A program made the position numbers and the translations under genes. Below, piece by piece: positions 15,439 to 25,707 of a DNA stretch of 64,000 nt. Numbering within the stretch: position 1 is the stretch's first letter; every line of letters begins with the position of its first letter. The notes under the pieces are model-generated. The model had not been told where the DNA came from and made no database searches. It saw nothing but the letters and a program-made list of their open reading frames with translations. Origin of the DNA: Pezizomycotina sp. ARF18 (Eukaryota; Ascomycota); NCBI GenBank assembly GCA_002224055.1, contig AZLU01000044.1:97665-161664 (forward strand). The letters are read 5' to 3'.

Positions 15439-16520
15439 TCATCCAATCCACCAGCGCAATTTCCCATGCTCCACCAGCACGTCGAAGCTATACCCTAACC
15501 CTTCAATCGTCTTCCCCGGATGCGTAACCGCATACGCCCTCTGTAAATGCATATAATAATACCGTAACAATTCCTCCTCCACACCATCTTCGTAAAGTAA
15601 ACTCGACGATACCGACGTCCCCAAGAAACGTCCCCAAGAAATACGCTAAATCCTGCGCACCTACTCCAACACCCACATATTGAAAATCGTACAGAGCACA
15701 TTTCAAACCTTCCGCTTCCTCTTCTATCTACTTGAAAGCGGTTTTACTGCCCGTCGCCCTAGCGCGGCGTTTAGCAGCGTTGGTGATGCCTTTGTTGAAG
15801 AGGATGTTCTCCCCTTTAGCGTCGCCGTGGAGTAATGTTTTAAAAATTGCCGGCGCAGATTTTTTAATTTGTGGTCTGCGATGGAGGTATGCGCGTGTAA
15901 CCAGTTCCACTCGTCATCTTGTAGCATGTTGGTGTATTCATCCCGGCGGGTATCGAGGTACCAATACCTCCTTGCTGCCATGCTCCGTCTACAGCACCCT
16001 GCGGGTTGACTACCTGCGACGGCGGAGGATGAAGTTTAATCCTAACTCGGACGGATTCCAGAAACTTTCATGGAACGACGCCAGCCAGTGTAAACGCACT
16101 CCGCCTGTGCTTTCTCTAGCGCGCCGTGAGCTTCGAAGGGGAAATCTACTTTTAGATCTCCCAAAAGAGATAACTATCCCCTCAGCACCATCTTATTAAG
16201 CGGAAGTACTCCGCAACAACCGGTTCCCTCCCGAAGACGCAGTCCTAACGGGTAATAGTACTCCGAGAGGCTACGGTAGAAGTACCTCTCCACATTACAC
16301 GAGATTATCTTGCGCGCATTGGACTCGTCGCTGGATGAATCTACGTTGGGCGGGAGAACGGTTTTGAATATTAGAGATTTGTAGAGTTGTCTGTACCCGT
16401 GCTGTCGTCCGGATGGAGCCGTAGCCGGCCAGAGGGAGCATAAGCGTTCGTCCAACTGTAGCGTTAGGGTTTTGGGAAGTTTGGCTGGAGGATGGCGGAG
16501 ATGCGGGCGTGGCTTGCCAT
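15439..16520 (-). CDS. CHK/aminoglycoside-phosphotransferase-like kinase
   Basis: Reads as a fungal kinase-like protein of the CHK/EcKinase (phosphotransferase) group, about 360 codons. From the start at 16520 (MASHARISAILQPNF) the order is: an N-terminal lobe with a GYRQLYKSLIFKTVLPP strand pattern, an NVERYFYRSL helix, a Brenner-type catalytic loop HGDAKGEN near 15835, and the metal-binding DFQYVGVGVGAQDLAYFL loop near 15650. The C-terminus is GYSFDVLVEHGKLRWW. The catalytic Asp and following Asn are intact. Several one-base frame shifts separate these blocks (near 16460, 16180, 15850 and 15720). Members act on small hydroxylated molecules, but the substrate here cannot be inferred. No signal peptide or membrane segment is seen. 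Confidence 0.75.
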
Positions 16521-17319
16521 TTTCTGGATACCGAGATAGTGTTTGAGGAATATGACGTTGTTATTGATAGTTGCGTGCTATACAGCTAGCTACTTTGGAG
16601 CTACCTTGCTTTGATGGTGACGGCCGGTGACAGGGATAGATAGTAGGCATATATGGATGCATATTTATAGACGTCTTAGATTATCATTATATCTCACAGT
16701 TATTTCTATATTACTCGGAAAGAAATAAACCTCTTGAGTCGAAAACTACCATCTTTACTCCGTTCCAAACCTTTATCAGGCCCGAGCTTCGCAATTAACG
16801 CTTCGAAAGCTTAAGGCCCGGGCCAGGATACGTAATTTAGCACTGTAACCTACAAATTGCGGAAGGAGATCCATTGCCCCACTTGCTTTCATTCAACCTT
16901 ATTCTATAGTAAAATGCGTATTTATTTGTAGTATATGACTTTTTTCGTTTTTGAGGTATTGCTTTGAAGTTATTTGAGATTCATAAACGCCACGGAACAC
17001 CGAAAAATAAGATCTGTATATATCAAAACTATATCCCATAGAAGAAAATTACATCGGTGAAATTATTGGTTTAAGAAGGAAGGTAATGCCATTTGCGAGC
17101 CAAGGTATATAGATGTTTTTTAACTGCTTGCTTAGAATTTCGAATTGCGAGCAAGCGAATCATTCCATAAGAAAACTTCCCCTGAATACTTCTAATGCGT
17201 AGCCTTCTCCTCGTACGTAGACTACTTATGCCCGCTGCTCGGAGGGTTTCTTCAACTGCCCTCGAGAATCGTGGGAACTGGGCCCGCTCGTCGCATTGTC
17301 AAACTGGCAAAGGTCGACA
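16521..17319. other. Spacer, no gene seen
   Basis: AT-rich sequence upstream of the kinase-like gene and downstream of the RTA1-like gene, with an imperfect GC-rich inverted motif around 16778-16824. No coding frame or RNA gene supported. Confidence 0.4.
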
Positions 17320-18251
17320 TCATCGGCATTCCTCCTTCCGTGTAGATACGGCGCTTGCGAGACCAAGATTCGGCAGGTACATTCCGGGGTGGAAGAGGTT
17401 AAACATGCCCAGCGCGATGAGGATGAGCGAGGAATCGAACACCAAAAAAGGCCACTCGTTCACGCTCGGGTACGCATGGAGGCCCATGGAGTATTCGATC
17501 ATGCGGAAAATGGAACGGATGAGGATCATGAGGCAGCCGACGTTGATGGCGTACATGAGGCGCAGCCAGTTGGTATCTTTCGCCAGGTGTTGCGGAACCT
17601 GCGGCAAAGGAGGAGGAACCTCGCCCCGACGAACGTGAAGAAGCCGAAGCACACGAGCTGGACGATGAGGCCGATGCGGATTATGTTTTTGCCCCTGTTG
17701 AGCTTGTCGGTTTCCCATGGTTCGGCGGCGGCGAGGATGGAAGCACCAATAGCTGGATAAGGAAAGAGACGACGTCGAAGTAACGAAGGTTGGGGTGAGC
17801 CAACGGGCAGGTACCCACATGTGCTTGAAGACTCGGTATCTGTTCAATTGCAAGTTATTAATGAATCAGTTCCTCATCCGCCATGCATAAACATAAGCAA
17901 CTTCTAAAGAAACATTTTCTGGACTTACTGTTCGGGTGTCACCCAGTAAATAATACGAGCGTAAGCCATGTAAAACCCAGCTGCTATATAGCAGGAGCCA
18001 AACAATCATACAGAATTGTATGATATACTCGTTTCGATTAAGTACATCCTTAACGCTCAGAACCTGTCGATGTACCCGACCATTGTCATAAGATTTGCTA
18101 GTATCACAGGCCACCAGAACCATGATTTATAGTAGAAGTACTGAACTATGGAAACAACTCCGACTATTGTGTAGAGAACGGCGAAAAGAACGTTAGCTGC
18201 CACATTTGGGTCGTAGCTGTAGTACGACAGCTTTGGGTCGTGATGAGGCAT
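17320..18251 (-). CDS. RTA1-like (lipid-translocating exporter) membrane protein
   Basis: A seven-helix fungal membrane protein of the RTA1/RTM1 family, members of which are linked to lipid translocation and resistance to membrane-active compounds. It starts at 18251 with MPHHDPKLSYYSYDPNVAA, followed by hydrophobic segments. Family signatures: a WVTPEQ motif just before an intron (about 17930 to 17841), then FKHMWVPARWLTPTFVTS, and late in the protein IRSIFRMIEYSMG followed by WPFLVFDSSLILIALGMFNL. The end FHPGMYLPNLG is typical, and the stop is at 17320. One-base frame changes occur near 18060, 17985, 17770 and 17600. Length (about 280-290 codons) fits the family. The transported substrate is unknown. 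Confidence 0.85.
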
Positions 18252-19273
18252 TGTGTAAACGATAAGGCCTGGCCAGTGATTTGATCAGGTCCTTTTTGGG
18301 AATAGAATTATAACGTCAAATTCCGTGGCGACTCTTGAGAAAAGGAACAAGCCGAGAATTAAACGAAGAAGGGGGGTTAATACGTTCTTATTTATTTCAG
18401 GATCGCATTCTTTTAGTTTCTTTTCTTTTCTTTTTCTTCGTATTTATTTTTATCTTTCTCGTTTTCTCGTTTTAGTTGCTTCTGAACTTTTGGGCTAATC
18501 CTTCGAAATACGGTAATTCGCTGAGCCACTAAAGAAAGTCGCAGATTTCAGTCAACATCACAATCTGACTCTCCAGTACAAATCGCAGTTTTTTTGTTTG
18601 CATGCCAAATAGCTACAAAGAGCCTGTTAAACCCGATCTGATCTCCGACTCTGCGCCTCGTGAGACGCTATCAGTAGAGAAAAGTCCTTGGAGGTAATTT
18701 ACCCGAAATAAATCGCGCCAAAAGCCCTTAACTTGGAAAAAGTGATACGATCTTTCTCGAATCTCGACCCACTCGATGTGATTCCAGACTCGCACTGTAA
18801 AAGATAGAGGTTGAGAATGTCGGGGTCGGAGCTTAAGGTCTTGCTGTAAGAAAAGACGTTGGGCTTCGTAAGCCACTAATTTTGCCAGTTATTCTTTCGC
18901 TCATGAGCTTGGTATCTGATCGATATAATTTTTTTTCTGTGCGTTTCCTATTCTATTTGCTGGAAATCCTTCAGATTCGCGCGATAACCTTTGCCCAGAA
19001 CCAATTATAGTTCGTAGTGAACGTGCATTGCCCTAAAAAGGGCAGCCATCTGAAAGCCAAGGAAGTAATTTCCCTGAGCTGAGTCGAGTCGCAGTTGGGT
19101 GTGATTTGTGCGAATTGATATCTGGCCTTTGAAACCAAAGTTACTTTTCGTTCTATCGCATGTGCGAAGCTAAATGTAAAACGTCGAGATTTTCCGGAAA
19201 GATTTGCCGAAACCCACTTCCGGGGCTGAGCCTACATGCGGTCCTCGGACGATATTATCCCTTGCCTTTATTT
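18252..19273. other. Spacer upstream of the RTA1-like gene
   Basis: T-rich upstream sequence (18410-18480). An 87-codon minus-strand frame at 18613-18876 has no recognisable family and I do not call it. Otherwise nothing visible. Confidence 0.4.
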
Positions 19274-20174
19274 TCATACTGAATTCCTCTCCCACCTATC
19301 GTCTTCCTCCCACCTTTGCACAGCCAGTTCGAGATCCCAGTCGTTGCCTTCTAGGTAGACCTTTGCGATGTCGTAGTCGACGCATTTGACCTGACTTGGA
19401 AGCGTTTAAGGAGCGATTCACGTTCCGTCTGCACCGGATTCGGGGATTTCGAAGAGCCGCTGTAATAAGCTCTGGGTATTAAGATATACGATCTGGCTCT
19501 GAGGATGTGGTCTGAGAAAAGCTTGTTGCAGGTCCCAGCACTTGGCCGGGTGGTGGAGACATTTCGGAACCGAGTCGTCGGCCTGCAGGTAGTGTACCAA
19601 ATAGCCAGAAGATGCAACGCTCGAACCCGCCGCATTCGGTGACTGGTCGATAGAAGAGTACGGTGGTGGAGGATCGCTGCCATCACTGGCTAACTCGCCG
19701 TCGCTACTTTTTTCCGACTCAACGGATGATCTAAGCTTTGGATTGAGGCAGAAGAGACCTTTCAACAGAAAGAAAAACATAATAAGCTTTGGATCACCAT
19801 TATAGTATCAAATAGAGTGCAAGGTTAAGTAATATTAACGTACAGCATGCTCCCAGGCTGGGTTGTGCTGTTGGACAGGGAGTTCAGATAATTAGCGACT
19901 CTTGAGCTAGTTTTCGGGATCCCCTTGAACCAATTGAAGATAATCAGGGGATTAGGAAAGTATACCCACCTCTAAGCATAACGCACACAGATATCGCCCG
20001 CAGCAGCAATATTGAAATGCTTTAAGCCTGCGAGATCATCCCAGTCCGATTTTTCGTCCTTCTTTGAGAATTCTCGATGACGAGGGTTGCCCACTACGTT
20101 CGTGAGAAGGGAGGCACACGCAACGCAAGCAGCGTCATTGGATGTTCTGCGATCTCTATGACTTTTAAAGCCAT
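19274..20174 (-). CDS. Zinc-ribbon plus LysM domain protein, conserved in fungi
   Basis: Three parts of a known fungal architecture appear in order on the minus strand. (1) A Cys-rich N-terminal part: SNDAACVACASLLTNVVGN, then a CCCGRYLCALCLE segment before an intron (from about 19970), and after it SRVANY. (2) A Pro-rich DPPPPYSSID linker, then a LysM-like block with VHYLQADDSVPK and HNKLFSDHILRARSYILIP. (3) A C-terminal helical part, CVDYDIAKVYLEGNDWDLEL, resembling a UBA-like fold, ending at 19274. No signal peptide is seen, so the LysM is probably intracellular, unlike chitin-binding effectors. At least three one-base frame changes are needed (near 20165, 19560 and 19395). The start at 20174 is tentative; an upstream exon is possible. 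Function unknown. Confidence 0.6.
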
Positions 20175-21207
20175 TTCAAATTCCGGTCTGTGTAACAGTA
20201 ATGATCAGCAAGTAGAATAAACAGGGCGAAGTTAAGCAGAACAGTACAGCAGTATAGAAAGGAATGCAATGAGAAAGAGCGAAGAAGAAGGCAGAACTTC
20301 AACTGCAGAGAAAGCGTTTATGAAGAACCTTGATAGCAATTGCAATCGCAGTCTAGAATGCAGAAGTGAATATCGATTATATATTATTTCTAAAAGAAAG
20401 GGAACGAATGAGGAAGGCAGAGCTGTCAATGCCAAAGTAATGACGCCTTGGATGTTTTGGGGAACTTGTCTCACGAAGACCAAATTTGGGCCGCGAGCCG
20501 AGTCGCGATTGGTTGCAAAAGTAGACCGCGCTGCTGCAAGCACCCATGTCCCACTACCGTAACAGTATAATGTAACAGAAAAATGGTTGTGGCTTAAATA
20601 TTCCCACAAGCTCTCTCCTAGCCACTCACATTTCTAGGTTTTCTGCCCTACAAAATAGCGTTTGTGTGGGCAAGTAAGGAAAAAAAAAAAAAAAAAAAAA
20701 ATTAACCACCACACCACACAAAGAAAAATTTCAAGATCACGATACTTGTCCATCTCAACCCTACGAAGAAAAAGAACCCCAACAACCTCCTCAACCACAA
20801 CCCTTCCTCTATCTAACACCGACCTCCTACGTCGTTTTGCAACGGTAATCCCGCAACACAGAGGTATGCAGCAAAGCAAAATTCTATCATTCTAGCCAAA
20901 ACGAGATTCAGGGTCGAGCCTTGGTCTGATCCCATGAACCGGAATAACTTCATGAAATATTCTTAGAACGATAATTGAAGAAGACGGAAGGGGAAATGGG
21001 ATACCGCAAGGCGGCCTCTTGAACCACTCTCTCTCTGTCTCTCTCTCTTCTCTCTCGCACAAAAACCGAGAACACCCAAAGAGAGAATGGCACTCATGAA
21101 GGTCTTAATCGCAATAAGTGGTGATCCTGAACTAACATACAAAACCCCGCCGTGCTTGTTAGACCTTTAAACCGGTAAAAAACAACTACAAACAAACCAC
21201 TCGACAA
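20175..21207. other. Divergent promoter region, LysM gene / uS8 gene
   Basis: No coding frame supported. Holds an A tract near 20681-20701 and a CT-rich tract at 21027-21056 about 150 nt upstream of the ribosomal protein start. The polypyrimidine tract resembles those often seen near fungal ribosomal protein transcription starts (inference). Confidence 0.45.
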
Positions 21208-22064
21208 ATGGTCAAGACTTCAGTCCTCAACGATTGCCTGAACGCCATCAACAATGCCGAGAAGGCGGAAAGCGTCAGGTCATGATCCGACCCTCCTCCA
21301 AGGTCATCACCAAGTTCCTCGTGTCATGCAGAAGCACGGTACGATACGAAATCCCCCCTGTCTATTCCAACACCTCTCCATCACCTTTGTCCTTTCATAC
21401 GTTAGAAGGAAGCAAAAAACAAGTCGTAGATATTTCTGTGAATCCTCCACCCGGGATGATAACTAGACACACGCCTCATCTGCTTCCACGGCCTTTGTCC
21501 TTTAAGTTCTCGGAATATCAAAAGAAAAGAAGCAAAGTCGAGATATAGCTATTCACTTAGCACAATCTTATTTCTTTCTCTTTTCTGAACGAGGAACTTA
21601 CACGTCGTGTCCTGGAGGAATTCCTTGTTTGAAGGGCACAATCGTTTATTTTCTCGTCACATTCTTCCCGAAAAGCAAACATTGGATTTTTTGCGCCTCC
21701 CACGGACTTTGCTGAATATCCCGCGCTTGTATAGGTTATATCGGTGAATTCGAGGAGGTCGACGACCACCGTTCTGGCAAGATCGTCATCCAGCTCAACG
21801 GTCGCCTGAACAAGACCGGTTTGTTCCCGCCAAAAAAATCCTTATTTGCTTTTTATCATCTAGCTTTACATAGTCCACTAACGAGGGTCAAAAACAACAG
21901 GAGTCATCTCCCCACGCTACAACGTCCGCATCGGTGACTTCGAGAAGTGGGTCGTCAAGCTGCTCCCGTCTCGTCAGTTCGGATACATCGTCCTCACCAC
22001 CTCTGCCGGCATCATGGACCACGAGGAGGCCAGGAGAAAACACGTTGCTGGCAAGATTCTGGGT
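21208..22064 (+). CDS. rps22: 40S ribosomal protein uS8 (RPS22/RPS15A)
   Basis: Small-subunit ribosomal protein, about 130 residues, cytosolic. Exon 1 is 21208-21338 ([20 protein letters not shown] ... MQKHG), exon 2 is 21735-21818 ([20 protein letters not shown]), and exon 3 is 21901-22064 (GVISPRYNV ... [20 protein letters not shown] ... HVAGKILG). Introns are 21339-21734 and 21819-21900, and a third donor GTAAGT begins at 22065. The family normally ends in two to three more aromatic residues. These should come from a tiny last exon I could not place; an acceptor at 22447 would give Trp-Leu-stop, which is atypical. Exon 1 carries two one-base frame breaks (near 21270 and 21320), which an essential gene cannot tolerate. 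This is good evidence of sequence error. Confidence 0.93.
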
Positions 22065-25000
22065 TGTAAGTTTTTTTTTTTTTTATTCAATTCTTTTCGT
22101 GCTTTTATTGGTTTGGAGAGCTTTGTCGTTTCAATAAGAGGTTACCACGACCGAGTCCGTGCGAAGCAAAGTGCATATCTGGTGTTTCTTGTCACACAAT
22201 GTGGGGAAAGCTCTGCTTTTCACCTCGTGGGAAACACCCATATGCACATTCAGCGGACTTCATGTCTACTTCCGGAGAAACCATGCTTTGCCTTCTTCTT
22301 TTCATATATGTTTTATACTTTGGTTCAACCCTCGCTAACTGCGTCTGTCATTTTCTCCGGGAAACAGCTTCTATTAAAAAACAAAAAAAATGATATCTTT
22401 GTTTTTTGAAATTCGGTTACCATGGAGTTTCTTTCTTCTTCTTCTAGGGTTGTAATTATCACTTCGCATCTTCTTTTTCTTCGTCATGGGTTTTCTGTCT
22501 TTTTCAATATAATGCTTTTTTCTCTCTTCAATTTTCTAGCGGTTAATGGGGATTTAAAAAAAAGTATCCTGTCATATTTACTGGGGGTTTAATACAAAGG
22601 AAATCTTTCAAAAAGACTACATATCCATTGATGAAATCAGTTATCTCCAATAATTGGCCTCAGGCAAAATGTGATATTTATTTATGTCCTCGTCGACATC
22701 CTGCATATGCACGTCTGCTCAAGATTTCTACACGCTCATGCTCCTCTACGAAAACCGTAGAGCGAACCTTAGAAGTACCCTTTGTTGCCTCTACGCATAT
22801 AGACAACAATTGACAAAGAAAACAAAGAGTCTTTCATAAGCTCCTGTCAATTACTGACTAGGCCTGTACCACAGAGACACAAAGACTAGAGTTAGAGCTA
22901 GAGCTGGTCAAAAAGTTCGGTAAAAAGACCCCATGCGGTGGCCCGCATATCGGTAGCATAGCACAAGATCCGTGAAGAAAAAAAAGAAAGAAAAAAAAAA
23001 AAAACTTGTCGCTAGTTAATATTGATTGAAAGCAAGTCGTGTAACTCCCCTTAGGCTTGCATAAAATTCGAAAGATATAATCCTGGAAACAGTGATTAAG
23101 GTGAAGAAAAAATTCCTGAATATCTTTTCGCTTCCATAGAAAAAACTTTTCGCGTGTCTCGGCTTCAACCAAAAAAAAAAAAAAAAAAGGGTGGTGCTAT
23201 GGGTCGTCAGTGCTACAAAATGCAAATATAGGCGGCGGGATAGCTATTAAATAAAATGCACCAAGCTGCAGAAACGCAACTAGCCGTCTTGTTTCTTCAA
23301 GCTTGATCAAAAAAAAAAAAAAAAAAAAAAAAAAAACATCCATGGAGTGATGGAGGCAAGTGTATAGGGGATTGTCTCGTTTGATATTGAGAGCTATTGC
23401 TGTTTTAATTGTGATCGCTGCGTTTCCGACCGCATGTAGTGATTGGAGGACCTTATGCGGGTTCCAGACATGAACAAATTCAAGAGAAAATAGGATAGGT
23501 AGTCTCGATCATAGAAGGCCAAGGCTTTCAGGGCGGTTTTGTTCGAGACCTAACAAAAAATTGATTTCTAGAAGAATATCCGAATCTTGTCAAGGAGGAT
23601 AATTCAGAGATTCCCAAACGTCTCATAAAATCCCAAGATTCGCAAACGTCTCATAGGTCAGATCGAGAATGTAAAGCGAGCTTGAAGGACTCCGTAGAGC
23701 TCCCCCGAATATTTTCAGCTCTCAACGCAATCTTAAGTTCATAAGTGGAAAGATCAAAAAATATGCTGCAGGGCTGTTGGCAATATTTGACATTTTACGC
23801 CAGCTATAACCTTTCTATCTCTTTATCCTCCAATACAAGTAAAGAGAGAAAAAAATTCTGCAGGATTGTTCATGCAGCAAAAGACCTTGCCGTAATATTT
23901 TCGCCTCCAAAAGCCCTCCTAGGGTTCTCAGCCATCGAGACCTATTTCTCGCCTTATCGGAACGGGTTTTCCGTTCCGGATAACCCTGCTTCGAAATCCA
24001 GCCTATTATTTCCTCTCCATGACTGGAGACTAACTCTTATTTTATATCCTCTCCCTCGTTACTGGCAAAAAAAAAGCTTCAAACGCATAGGATCTTCGCA
24101 ATTTCTTACCTCTTCCATCTATTTTTGCCCATCCTTACTTTTCAACTAAAAGGATTCTAAAGGTCGAAAAAGAATGGCGCTTTTTCATCCTAGCAGTCGA
24201 AAACTCTCCAGTGTCGTTCGATACGTGGGTACACAGCTATTGTAAGCCAGGCTTTCGCTTGATGCAGATCGTTTTTGAGCTCCCCAGAGTCCCAGACGCA
24301 TTACCAGAGCTCAAGAGGAAGCTTTGGTTCCCCACTAGCAGTGTGAACTAGGTTGTGCTTGAGTTTCCTTGTGAAACACACGGTTAAAATCGAACTAAAC
24401 TTTTCAAGGCGGCCGCCGCAAGTCTTCACGTTCTCTGTTTCGCCTCGATCTGTTGTAGATTAATGTCGTGACACCAGTAAAACCAATAGGATAATATCCT
24501 GACACCTTGAGATTTGTATAGAGCTGTAGCTGCTCAAAAGGCCAAGGATAAGGCCCAGGATCTGTATAAGCTGTGGATTAGCATAAAGGACAGGAGAGAA
24601 AGGAAGACCAGGCACTAAAAAACCGTGTGCAAGTAATAAAAGGGGGAATGGTCTTTGTTCTTTTTTTAACCCAAGATCCTTATCCAATTAGAAGAAAGCT
24701 TCTATTTCTCTTTCCCCTCTCCAAACGCAAAAATTTTTTGCCTAGCAGAAGCAGCAATTTCCACGCAAACAAGATCGATGAAAGATCGATCCATAATTTT
24801 ATAGGATAAAACAGGAAAACTGGTCCATTTTTCTTTTTTTTTTTTCTTTTTCTTTTCTTTTTTTTATTAAAAAAAAAAAAAAAATAAAAAATAAAGTAAA
24901 TATATATCTTTCTATACAATACAATACAAGCATTCTTGGATCTGTTTGAGGAAGAAAGAAGTTTGAAGAAAAAAAATAAAAGAGTAAAAAGGTAAAAAAG

Positions 25001-25707
25001 ACCAGAGACTGGATTTTTTGGTTGGGTGTGGGGAATATTTTTTTTTTTTTTTTTTTTTGGCTGCTCATCACCTGCTCTTTCCTTAACAAGAAAAAAAAAA
25101 TAAGAATTAAGTAAGTTCCTTAATAACTCGGCTGGTATTTTTTTCATTTTATTTATTTTTTTTTCTTTTTCACCTCCGAAAGAAAAGGGAAAAGGTAGAT
25201 CAGGTTGTTGTATAGAACAGGATAGATACTACTACTACTACTGGAAAAACGCACAGGACATATTTCGAGCAGGCATATTAATATTTCGATAGACAGAAAA
25301 TCTGTAAGTTATACTCCATCTTATTCCCGCTGTCTATTTTTGTTATTTTTGGCCCTTGTTTCTCTGTATCTTTTCTCCTTGCTGGATTTATTTTATATAT
25401 ACATTTCCTGTGTAAAGCCGCAGAAGAAGAAGTCTCAAGACTTGCCCCCGAATGGAGGAGAGCGGTTTACAGTAGATTTAGGAGCCTGCTGAAGTATATT
25501 TGTCCTTGATCAAACTTCTTGCAAAATTTTTAGTCACAGGCTCTTCGTAGCCTTTTGCTCACGTTCTTCCAGAAAGATTAAACCTGCTTAGTATTGCAGC
25601 TTGCTAACAATACCAGAAGCTCTCTTCAGGACCCATCTCATACTACCACAGCATTGCCGACCTCAAGCTCTAGTGAATTCACACCTCACACCTACACCCC
25701 GGCCATC
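22065..25707. other. Large gene-free spacer (3.6 kb)
   Basis: Begins with the last intron or 3' UTR of the uS8 gene. The remainder is dominated by homopolymers (A runs near 22988, 23171 and 23311-23336; T/A runs at 24833-24885 and 25037-25060). It also holds a short direct repeat of CAAACGTCTCATA (about 23617 and 23643) and a TAC trinucleotide run near 25227. The end is the probable leader of the transportin gene. No gene recognised on either strand. Confidence 0.45.

Noticed and set aside
16778-16824. GC-rich imperfect inverted motif (GGCCCGAG ... GGCCCGGGCC)
   Set aside because: Pairing is poor once gaps are counted and no transposon or terminator context is present.
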